64,000 nt of DNA, from NCBI GenBank assembly GCA_002633005.1, contig NMRA01000163.1, positions 497,961 through 561,960 on the forward strand, written 5' to 3'. Source of the stretch: Phoronis australis (lineage: Eukaryota; Phoronida; Phoronidae). This document shows positions 56,201 to 64,000 of this stretch, one piece after another. Positions within the stretch are counted from its first letter, which is position 1; every line of letters starts with the position of its first letter. The notes under the pieces are model-generated. The model was not told the origin of the DNA. It did no database searches and saw only the letters and a list, made by a program, of their open reading frames with translations. The position numbers and the translations under genes are program-made.

Positions 56201-59200
56201 CAAACACTGATATTGTAGACGAAAGATCTTGTGAGATGTTTGTAACAAAAAGGCATAAGAATCCTGAATGAATATTTTCACAAATAATGTGTACCTTTGG
56301 AATAGGCATATTAGGCCATTCATCTTTGAAAGCAGTGGGTTCGTCAAGGTGCCGATCCAAACACCTCTGGTAGATGTCATTCTTGAGTTCTTCCACTATA
56401 CTAGTAGATATACGGTTCCTGCCACGGACTCCTCCGTCAACAGTCACATCCTCAGCTGGTGATCGCAGATAATTGGCACTTTCTGGAGTAAGCAACGTTT
56501 TGCGCGGCAGCCAAAATTCAGACTCCCACCCGCTGTGATCCACCAGAGGGTGCGTGCAGTGTTCTTTTCCATATTGTTTTCTAGATGAATATGACGTAGA
56601 AAAATCTCTAGTCCCATAATGCACCGGACTGGTGTCTCTTATTGAAACTGTCTTCGGCTCCATCTTAGCTTCATGGCATGGATCTGATACCAACATGTTT
56701 AAAAGAACTTCCTCAGACTCACTGAGTTGACCTGTAGCCTTCTCTTTACTTGGAGGTCTATCTGTTTTCAAAACTGTCCTTGGCTCAATCTTAACTTCCA
56801 TGTATGGATCCTTCAATAACATGTCTAAAGTAGACTCTTCAGACCCATTGAGTTTTCCAGTGACAAACTCTTTACGCAAAGGTCTACCTTCCTTCAAGCA
56901 TTCAGAGCCAGGATATATTGGATCAAATTTGTATCGAATTTTCTCAATGTTAAGTGCGTGGTCCGAGTCAGCTAACAGGGTCGCTTGCAGAAACTGCCAT
57001 CCAAATTCTGTTTCGTCTTCAAAAGTAACTAGTTGTCGTTGTTGTTGTGCACTAAGATGAGACTGTGTAGTGACTATGGTATCCACGTCTTCTGCTAGAT
57101 ATTGTGAATATTGTGCTCTCGCCTGTGAGGACGTGTCTGATGTCATAGGCAACACTTGTTTTTCAATAATTCTCTAAGGAGGAATTTAGAAATCATTGAA
57201 TTTTCCATTAAAGAAAAAATTGAATTTTCCCAAACGCAGTTGAAATTTTGTCCCAGACATAAAGTAACTATTGTAAGCAAAATATTTTGAATCAGCATAC
57301 CTCACCTGCTGGCAGAAGAGATGCTTGTGTTGTAAGACAAGAGAATAATGACACACATGGATGTCACACTGTGAAGGGGATGTTACCTTTATTCAAACCT
57401 GTTTTTGGTCAATTTGGCATATTTTTGTCTTTTAAAAGAAATGACTTTCAAACTTTTTTACAACATGAAATCAATGAAAATGTCAATTCTTGAAATTTAA
57501 CTGTGTTGCAGTGAGCCTGTTCCCAGCATGGCAGCTAGGCGCTTGTCCCAATGAACTGTGTTCTCTCACTTTTTCATTCTGAGCTGTGCTCGATGGCCTG
57601 CTGGCAAAGATGCACACTGACTTTCATTCTCTCATTCTTGTACATAAGAATTTGCCATATGACTTAACAAATTATGACAGAAACAGGTGACAAAAAAGAG
57701 ACAACCCTGATGCTGCTGGTAAGACACACACAGTTATGTGACCCATAACTTCCAGTTGCAAGGATTTCAAACATAGTTTGTTTAAAAAACGGAAAAAATA
57801 TTCCAAACATCTTCTTTCTTCAGTACAATTCGTAAACATGACCAAAAATGTTTTGGAACAAAAAGGTGTAACAAAATCCCTCTATAGTGCAGGCACAGAA
57901 CATTCCAAAAATGAACAAAATGTCCTAGTATTCCCCGTCATGACCGTTGAACACAAGCGGAATTCCCGTCATGAAGGCCGAGTGAAAGTGCAATTCACCA
58001 ACACAGTAGCTAGAATGACTAGTCATGACAGCTAATGACCGGTCGTTACCTGTCGTGTCTGGGAAATGAGATTTTGTCTGATTACTTATGTTGTGTACTG
58101 CATCAACGTCTTGAAGATCAAGCCCTTTATAGTTGAGTGCATCAGTAAGACTTCAATGGGTAAATCAGCCACATCAAGTGATACAACAACACAAAAATTC
58201 ACCAGCCAACAAGTCAATGGCATGCCTCAGCATTCACAGCGTGAACATATACCAGTTTTCAAAAAAAGGAAAATAACTGAATCTACATCATCAAAAACAA
58301 GTAAGAGATCATTGGTGACAGCTTGCTCATAAGCTTAAAAGATATTACCAACCACTTACAAACATCAAGGCTTTTGACAGTCAGTCTTTTCCTTGTCAAA
58401 CCCATAAATAATCTACTTCAGGATGGAAACCATTTTCTTTTCTAACATTCTCTGGGCGTAAATACCTTTTTTGGTTCTGGTGTTTTGACAGGAGGTGGTG
58501 CTTCCACGTAATATTCCACGACCGTTTCATGATCTGGCTCCGGCACAAACTGGGTCTGTGACACACGGTCATGCAGAGAAACTGAGCTGACAAAGTTGCA
58601 GAAATGAGGGCGCGTACCTCGGACAACCTACAAAGTGGCGAGATTGTGAGACAAAGGTCACTAGAGATGTAGAGCTCGATCAGTGTTAAAGTAGAAAAAT
58701 ACTAAGTATTTTTTAGGAGAATTAAGATTTTAACGCAAAGTGCGACCTCCATTACATTAACGACAATGTCATGTTATGTTGGAGAGGCTATGAACCAGTG
58801 TTCCATCCTAGAGGCTAATTTTTATTTAGACCAATTACCCCTATAAAATGGATCTTAACTTGTTCCTAACTTAAAAAAGTGAGGGGATTCTGGGGTTTGC
58901 AAAAACTGTCAGTATGTTATTCATTAAGGCTATTTTCAGTGCATGATGCAAACTTGTTGATCCAGGTCTTACGTAGTAATAAACTTCACTTGTATTAGAG
59001 CTCTGGAACCATCTCCAAATTAACTTAGACATAACAATTGTTATAACGTTATGTGATTGAAATCAAAAAGTATTTTTGTCATAGAAAGCAGGTTTTGATT
59101 ATTGTCGCTTTCCAACATTACTTTTTACTATCTGAGAAATGAAGACAAATGGTGAAGAAGGCCTGAATTATTTTTCCAATAAAGTAATGTAAATATGAGA

Positions 59201-62200
59201 AAGTCACAATTTTCTCTCTGTCAGTCATGGAAAACAAATTCGTTATAATTCAATACTTAATGATTACGAAGACTTCAACTTACATTATTATGCTTTGGAA
59301 CTCCACTGAAATCCCTCCTCTGCAAAGACAAGAAAGTCATGAATTCAACAATTGTATTTTCATACAAAGCATTCATAAGCATACAAGAAACATTTTAATA
59401 GCAGCATTGGTTCATCTTCACAACTTTTCAGGTTACTATTTATTTTGAAGTTCGTACAAAAATTATATCACTCAAAATTGCATGTTTTCCATTTTCCTGA
59501 AGCAATTAAAATGCTGCCATATTTTAGAAATGTTACTTAAGCAGATGTTAATTTGAAGTCAGGATATTGTTTTTGTTGAGAAATTAGAAGAAATTCAAAT
59601 CTACATGTTTGCCATATAATGTGCTATTGAATAGAATTCATGGTAATTTTAATGTTCCACAAAAATCACACTAATACAGACACTATTGGCAATGATAACC
59701 AAGCATAAATGAACACCTGAACTTGTAACACGACTCACAAAATTGCAGTTATATTCATACCTCGAGGGGGTTTTATTTATAAATTTTTCATTTACAACCA
59801 GTCTCCAATAAACTACTTTTTGTTATTTTCCAGGTAAACCTGTATGTAAAAGAGGGCTGCATACCATGCAAGATGCTCACCAGGCAAGCTAGTGTGGTCA
59901 GTTACTTCACTTCCTTTAATGAACTGTCTGTGATATTTGGCAATGACAGAAGAACATCTGGGATCTGTTTCATGAATAAGACTCCCACTACACAATTAAA
60001 TTAATCACAGCACAGCCTATAAATAATTTGAACTTATCTCTGAAACTAACATTTGTGGTATTATACTCTCAGAGACTTTGTACGTTTTCTAAGGTAAGTC
60101 TAGCTCTTTGGGTAGATTTATGTATTTTTCAGAAATAGCTGCGGAGAGAACACATGGGCGTTAAATCAAATTTCTGTCTTGCCACATTTCATGAAACACA
60201 ACCCTGGGTTCACGGACGTTACAAGAAACTGAGTTTATTTTCGGTTTAAGTCTAAGATAAAAAAGTCTAAGAATTGTCTCAACTTTCAAGCTTTGAAACT
60301 TCCACATCCAGTAAGTTAGTTTAACTCAAAACAAAAATATGTCAAAAAATTAGGTCAAATTTAAGATCACTTTCATGGAACGGACTTCAGACAAATATAT
60401 CTTTAAACTGGCTTAAATTTAAGATTTGTCTTAGCTATAGGTTACTTTTCTTGGAATGGGCCCCTGATCTAACCTACGAAACCAGACTTGACTCCCGACT
60501 CGAAAATAAACCAATCCTGCCATATGATAAGAGTACACAATGTGTAAGTTTGACTCGAAGAGTACAATGCAATTGGTCAACTTTTGAGTTGAGATTAGAC
60601 CCCAGGCCTCATACCATTACAGGAATTCATACACAGTCAAGGGGAACAGTACAAGTCATGTACACTGTCAGTGGGAACAGTACATGCACACCAAGCTCTC
60701 TAGCTCCGTAAATGTTCGATGACATAACAGTGAAATAAAATCAAAATGTTCAACAAAAGTTAACAGAAAGAAAACTATTTCATTATTTGTACAGCTACAG
60801 CAAACACACAATAAATAGGCATTAAAGGCTTTTCAATATTGAAAAATGTGAAAATTACATTTTGGGCAATTATTTTTGTACAAGAAAATATTTGAATAAT
60901 TCGACATAATGTGTGAACTTTGTATCCTATTTCAAATACTACTAATTTAAACGAAAAATTACAGTTCGGAAATTAGAAGAAAATGTTTACACAGCATTTT
61001 CTCTCATTAGAAAGCGGACAATCGCCTGTATATCTCATTCTCATTTCACCACATGGATGTGACTTGAATGATAATAACACTTTTCCTACTGTACATATCC
61101 CGATGATGTCTTATGAATAGACGAAACGTTGAGTTAACATGAACTTTTTTATTTGTGCAGCCATTGTCCATTTTCTAATCGTACTTAGGCCAAAAGATGA
61201 TGTCATTTTCTCTCATGTGTGCCAATGACAATAAATGCAACCAACATCTACTCCTTAAATAGGATAATCCTTCAACAATTTAAGGTACAAGATGATGGAG
61301 AAGTGAATTTTAACTAGCATCAAAGTTTTCAACAAAATATTAAGAAAATTCTACTCTGATCACTAAAACCAATAACTGGTACAGATGATGCAAAACAGTG
61401 TTTGATGAAAACCTGAATCTCGCAAGTTTGTTAAATAAAACTCAAACAATTTTGTGGTTTAGCATTTTTTCGAACAATGTGAAAAATTACCAAATCAAAA
61501 ACAATAGTTCCTACATATGTTCCTAATTGCAAAATGAATTAAAATATTTGAAAAACACTTCACAGTTTAGTTTTGACATGGGATAGAAAATTTTGTTTGG
61601 GTTCTTCAAAACAGTGCAAATTACCATAACAAAAATTTACGGACCAAATCGTAATACCATATTCACTGATTGCTTCAGTGGGAATATTCACCACTATTAT
61701 TTTCATTTTTTCAGTATGCATTTTAGGGTTTTGGGTTGACCTAAATGACACTGAGTGGGACTTTAAGATACAGTATTTTCCAAGAACAACATTTTCACTT
61801 TGCAAGTCTTCAACAATCACTTTAAGTGGCTGTAAACTGGCCTTCTGTCTCAAAACCCATTTTTTATTTAGGTCACAAACAATTAATGAAATTTGAAAGA
61901 ACGTTTGATTACCCAGAACTGGTGTGATTTCTGGACTTGGAATTTACTCAAACTTTGTTACTCCCTGCGACCAGGAATGTCATATTTTATTAGTTGACCA
62001 TGGCAGTGAGGAACAACAAACTGTCAGTTCTATGCAAGAACAAAAATCTCATTGTCCTAGTGAGGAACAAGTTAAGAAGGGTTTGTTGTCATTTTAATCA
62101 ATAACAAAGACAATGTTTTAGGAAAAAAAACATCAAAGGAAACGGTAATTACTGGAAGGTGATGCTCTTTCCTTCACTTCATACAAAAGTTTTTCTTGTA

Positions 62201-64000
62201 TATGGACCTGAATGTGAAGAGCTAAAACAACTCATAGATAAACAGGGTGTGCCTTTGTAGTGAACGGAAATGCCAATAACTTGGTAATTATATGTCGGTC
62301 AATAATCAATTTTTGTCCTCGTAACTCTGATCAAGCAATTAGGGTTGGAGCTACACTTACAATTTTTTACTTGTGGCTGAAAGACCATTGAAAAAACGTT
62401 AACTTTACTTAACCATGAACTATTAATGATTTACATTCCCCTACAGCAGACTATAATTAAGACGGCAATAACGGTGTGACAAAAATGCATCAGACATTGG
62501 ATGGATCTCTACCATCAAGGGAAGCAAGATATAGACTGAGTCACAATTTTAATTTGATGGTTAATAGCATTATCAATTGAATTCTAGTTCCAACAGTACA
62601 CGCCTTTTTATAAACCGAGACTTACGCGATGGTCAACTTGAAGGTGGTGCAATCGACTTGAAGGTCATGTGAGACTGTAATTAACTGAGTATTAAGGCAC
62701 ATATAGATCTACAAAAAGTAGATTTTGAGTTTAAAATACTTTATGAAAATGGAAAGCCAGTAGAATTTGATTTCTGACTTCTAACCAACCCATCTTGTTT
62801 GATTGGTCACATGACCATGACTTTTTAATGAAATACGCAAAAACGAAGACTCATTGACAGCAAAATGACAGGTGAATATTTCATAAAATTTTATTTGATT
62901 AATTAAGATCTCAAAACGTTGTTACAGATTTTTAAAATATCATTTCATTTTCGTTTTATGCAACTTTAGAATTAATCAGGATTACTTTTTCATAGTCCGT
63001 GGTGCTAAAGTGTCCAGAACATTTAAAAACAAATCCTACCAGTGTTTTTAGAAAATTCAATGCACCTTGTGTAACATATGTGAAAGTTTCATATGAATTT
63101 GATGATGTTCCGATTTAGCCAAATGTGGAAATTTTTTAAGGTCCTAAGTAACCTTAATCATGGTCTTTTAAAGCTCAGCCATAAAGGCAGGGTATATTAC
63201 AATGTTATCAGCCATGTATAAACACACTAGCTGTGATTACCATAATCAATGGTGATATAACTACCTTGATGGTCATTAAATAGTAGGGCAGAATAAGCAA
63301 TAAGTTAAGAAACATGTCTTACCGCAAGTGGTGCAGTTTGTGGCCTTTTTCGTTGATACTCGGTAAAAGTCTTGTCCGTTGGGAAGCCAGCCAAAACTGC
63401 CGCCGATGTAGGACGGAAGTTACAACAAAGGTTTGATGGATTTTCATCGCCACACCGACCACATATTTTACGTGGACGAAACGCTAGAAGTGGCTCATGG
63501 ATGTGGTTATTGTCATGGCAACGAGCATGGCGGTCCATGAAATGCAGATCAGGGTGTGGCGGAGGGCGTATGTAGTACATCCGTTCTCTTTTTCGTTCAT
63601 GACTTTGATAGCAGTCGGCTTGAGAATAACTTGTGTTAAAAGTCCGCGTACTGAAGTTACTGGTGCGACTTGCGGCACTTTTAATTCGCCGCCTTGCATT
63701 TGCAATTCGAATCGAATTAGCTGTCGGAGGCTGACTGCTTCCACCATGAGAACGATGGTGTGTCTTTTCTTTTGCACTTTTCGGTCGAGCCGACGTCAGA
63801 ATGTTACGAGATCTAGACAATCCGGCACTTTTAGCGCGTGAAGCACGTGACCAGTTTTGAACGTCTTCATTTGCCTCTTCATCAGAGCTTGAAAAATCTA
63901 CTTCTGGGCATAATATGAAACTGTCCTCTACGTCAATTTTTTCACGACTGTAAATTCCAGTGGCACTACAACTGGCCACTTTGTTATAACCTTTTGCCAA
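44132..64000 (-). CDS. Gene 2: large unrecognised protein with Pro-rich repeat and EF-hand-like C-terminus (5' partial)
   Basis: Thirteen exons join with matching phases into 3660 nt (1219 codons plus stop) and the first runs off the window, so the start is not seen. From N to C: a basic region with repeated RPKSA, RIKSA, RPTSA, RPQTA motifs and a C-x2-C...CC cluster; a long polar, Glu-rich middle; proline-rich linkers (PPKSPSPPRPPRK); a compact segment (MVSGGKLLTWDYIPEQ); an (RPPSP) repeat; a Lys-rich patch; a charged helix (LEMKARRREVEALMQEEKPPEP); and a C-terminal segment with an EF-hand-like loop N-x-D-x-C-G-x-L-x-x-x-D. I do not recognise the family. RPxSA/RPxTA motifs and EF-hand ends occur in some ciliary and microtubule proteins, which is only a hint. 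No domain shows enzymatic activity. Confidence 0.8.
44576..44727 (+). repeat. Three-unit minisatellite (~50-54 bp) in gene 2 intron 12
   Basis: Three copies begin TTTAGCTATAGATCTTCC and continue with CCTCCGCCACCCTCTCCCTC and CTATCA. It ends 11 bp from the exon 12 donor, so on the transcript a polypurine-rich repeat follows the splice site. It opens a long plus-strand frame by chance. Confidence 0.9.
44739..44902 (-). CDS. Gene 2 exon 12: EF-hand-like helices
   Basis: 164 nt, phase 0 in, phase 2 out (GTAAGT). DLEKAIKDVLTSTID, LELLFDYCG, VDYRLYCGISAFAERLLY form alternating amphipathic helices as in paired EF-hands. The first Asp completes the 12-residue loop begun in exon 11. Confidence 0.85.
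45556..45671 (-). CDS. Gene 2 exon 11: EF-hand-like loop
   Basis: 116 nt, phase 1 in, phase 0 out (GTAAGG). LDPKDYLRKYCIVSSRRHMLYQKYFMK leads into NKDRCGKLLYK/D, an EF-hand-like 12-residue loop with N, D and G at positions 1, 3 and 6 and Asp at 12. Cys at position 5 makes strong calcium binding doubtful. Intron 11 (44903-45555) has nothing recognised. Confidence 0.85.
45943..46213 (+). mobile_element. MITE family A, best-preserved copy
   Basis: 271 bp with imperfect terminal inverted repeats of about 40 bp: AATATTCCTTACTATGGTAG with GGATTCCATT at the left and the reverse complement of AATATTTCGTACTACGATTGG with GGATTCCATT at the right. There is no coding capacity. Lies in gene 2 intron 10 (45672-46664). 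Confidence 0.8.
46292..46598 (+). mobile_element. MITE family C, best-preserved copy
   Basis: The ends are TAAGGTTATGTAAGAC and its near-reverse complement GTCCTACATAACCTTA. 307 bp, no coding capacity. Related copies are at 37056-37530 (opposite orientation) and 62693-63160 (same orientation). Confidence 0.75.
46665..46755 (-). CDS. Gene 2 exon 10
   Basis: 91 nt, phase 0 in, phase 1 out (GTGAGT). It encodes RKTQPWLHGRLALSKRSSRFELPMD, a basic linker ahead of the EF-hand-like end. The acceptor is TGTTACAG. Intron 9 (46756-47620) has nothing recognised. Confidence 0.8.
47621..47716 (-). CDS. Gene 2 exon 9: charged helix
   Basis: 96 nt, phase 0 in and out. EILELEMKARRREVEALMQEEKPPEP is a predicted single alpha helix. 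An upstream acceptor would add residues but breaks the phase with exon 8, so TTTGCAG at 47717 was chosen. Confidence 0.8.
47967..48102 (-). CDS. Gene 2 exon 8: Pro/Val/Glu-rich linker
   Basis: 136 nt, phase 2 in, phase 0 out (GTGAGT). TPTQPVEVVLPPAPDVVEVEK, then MFVMDSQ. Low-complexity linker sequence supported by splice signals and frame. Confidence 0.8.
48914..49344 (-). CDS. Gene 2 exon 7: RPPSP-repeat and Lys-rich region
   Basis: 431 nt, phase 0 in, phase 2 out (GTATGT). It starts EPPPERPSSPTR, then a run of RPPSP pentapeptides, a poly-proline stretch, and a Lys-rich patch (EPKKEEKKKKQTSKS). Many SP sites are potential proline-directed phosphorylation sites; the basic Pro-rich character resembles microtubule- or actin-binding linkers, but that is inference. 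Intron 7 (48103-48913) has nothing recognised. Confidence 0.82.
49130..49211 (+). repeat. 15-bp coding minisatellite (RPPSP on minus strand)
   Basis: The unit GGCGGTCGTGGTGAT recurs exactly at 49145, 49160, 49175 and 49190, with variants on each side. The identical DNA of the copies, not just the protein, points to recent unequal exchange or slippage. The length is a multiple of three, so copy-number change keeps the frame. Confidence 0.92.
51755..51996 (-). CDS. Gene 2 exon 6 (possible internal donor)
   Basis: 242 nt, phase 1 in, phase 0 out at GTCAGT. APVQQRAPSPVAPVF is followed by QELLLILGCRELGGGEV and MVSGGKLLTWDYIPEQQTGTFIW, the most compact, domain-like stretch of the middle. An internal CCG/GTGAGT at 51908/51907 is also phase 0, so a 153-nt shorter form is possible. 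Intron 6 (49345-51754, 2.4 kb) shows nothing recognised. Confidence 0.75.
52690..52798 (+). mobile_element. Hairpin MITE family B, well-preserved copy
   Basis: The left arm (52690-52733) and right arm (52755-52798) are inverted repeats, with the inner 20 bp (ATTTTGAGAACCAGTTG and beyond) perfect and the outer TAGTCTGAT also matched, around a 21-bp loop. It lies in gene 2 intron 5; a related copy is in PHLPP intron 8. Confidence 0.82.
53056..53161 (-). CDS. Gene 2 exon 5: proline/lysine linker
   Basis: 106 nt, phase 0 in, phase 1 out (GTGAGT). VERVPPKSPSPPRPPRK, then EKKPEPVAPKPAEV. The acceptor is GATTGTAG. Intron 5 (51997-53055) holds the hairpin MITE; intron 4 (53162-55320, 2.2 kb) has nothing recognised. 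Confidence 0.8.
55321..55746 (-). CDS. Gene 2 exon 4
   Basis: 426 nt, phase 0 in and out. It starts PETCMVDLESCMHIVRNGKGKG and ends MQKMASAYLRNLPMGINRLKLVK. Mostly polar; the last ~40 residues look helical. Not recognised. Confidence 0.82.
56295..57173 (-). CDS. Gene 2 exon 3 (largest internal exon)
   Basis: 879 nt, phase 0 in and out (acceptor TCCTTAG, donor GTACAC, a weak donor). It encodes 293 mostly polar residues, with two related blocks: SEEST-LDMLLKDPYMEVKIEPRTVLK and SEEVL-LNMLVSDPCHEAKMEPKTVS, an internal repeat of about 45 residues. It ends EELKNDIYQRCLDRHLDE...PNMPIPK. Confidence 0.82.
58466..58627 (-). CDS. Gene 2 exon 2 (within window)
   Basis: 162 nt, phase 0 in and out. VVRGTRPHFCNFVSSVSLHDRV, then VPEPDHETVVEYYVEAPPPVK. 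Acceptor CTTTGTAG, donor GTATTT. Intron 2 (57174-58465) has nothing recognised. Confidence 0.8.
58628..63322 (-). other. Gene 2 first visible intron (4.7 kb)
   Basis: No exon that could be inserted in phase 0 was evident. It contains a MITE family C relic (62693-63160). The remaining sequence is AT-rich and featureless. A small exon could be missed. Confidence 0.55.
62693..63160 (+). mobile_element. MITE family C, old copy
   Basis: CTTTATGAAAATGGAAAGCCAGTAGAATTTG, GTGAAAGTTTCATATGAA, CCAAATGTGGAAATTTTTTAAGGTCC and TAAGTAACCTTA follow the order of the 46292-46598 copy. It is longer because of extra internal sequence. Confidence 0.6.
63323..64000 (-). CDS. Gene 2 exon 1 of window (5' partial): RPxSA-rich region
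   Basis: 226 codons open to the window edge with no Met near it that must be the start. An acidic stretch (DFSSSDEEANED) is followed by a basic Ser-rich region with AKSAG, RPKSAKEK, RIKSAAS, RPTSAA and RPQTAP. C-G-R-C (x8) C-C and an HARCHDNNHIH cluster could bind zinc but fit no family I know. The donor is CTTGCG/GTAAGA, phase 0. Confidence 0.82.

Noticed and set aside
60180-60460. Possible additional MITE with CATGGAACGGGCCCC-like ends
   Set aside because: The left and right ends (CATGAAACACAACCC and TTGGAATGGGCCCC) match too weakly and no second copy was seen.

Overview
This is a window from a multicellular animal genome. The genes are split into small exons with GT-AG introns, the intergenic DNA is AT-rich, and several classes of eukaryotic transposon are present. 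The mix of elements (Gypsy, BEL/Pao, HARBI-like transposase, tRNA-derived SINEs, MITEs), introns of a few hundred bases to a few kilobases, and an apparent allelic duplication left in the assembly suggest a highly heterozygous invertebrate, perhaps marine. I cannot name the species from the sequence.

Two genes lie on the minus strand. The first is a complete PHLPP orthologue (PH-domain leucine-rich-repeat PP2C phosphatase) at about 9.4-29.0 kb. I reconstructed 20 coding exons in which every junction keeps the reading frame; they sum to 4293 nt, or 1430 residues. The domain order is RA-like, PH, about 18 LRRs, PP2C and an acidic/serine-rich tail ending in a PDZ-ligand-like tetrapeptide. A candidate further upstream coding exon lies at 35.1 kb. 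The second is the 3' part of a large gene I do not recognise (44.1 kb to beyond 64.0 kb). It has thirteen in-frame exons giving about 1219 residues, with an N-terminal basic region rich in RPxSA/RPxTA motifs, a proline-rich repeat and a divergent EF-hand-like C-terminus. The 5' end of this gene is outside the window.

Region by region: 0-1.5 kb holds the 3' end of a decayed BEL/Pao element next to a HARBI-like transposase fragment. 3.0-5.5 kb is a tandem array of units of about 650 bp headed by serine-type tRNA sequences, one of them an intact cloverleaf with a UAA anticodon. 5.5-9.4 kb is featureless DNA downstream of PHLPP. 9.4-29 kb is PHLPP, whose intron 12 carries a Gypsy element with both LTRs and a 5-bp target duplication, itself inserted into a MITE. 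28.7-33.6 kb contains the first PHLPP exon and its upstream flank twice in direct order, meeting at a single n. One copy carries a 5'-truncated LINE that the other lacks, so I read this as two haplotypes placed in tandem. 35-44 kb is intergenic with MITE relics. 44-64 kb is the second gene.

PHLPP is a cytoplasmic/membrane-associated negative regulator of Akt and PKC signalling in known animals. Nothing in the sequence links the second gene to it functionally. The items most worth checking are the Asp-to-Glu change at a PP2C metal-ligand position, the serine-type tRNA body with a leucine anticodon, the GC-AG intron, and the identity of the second gene.
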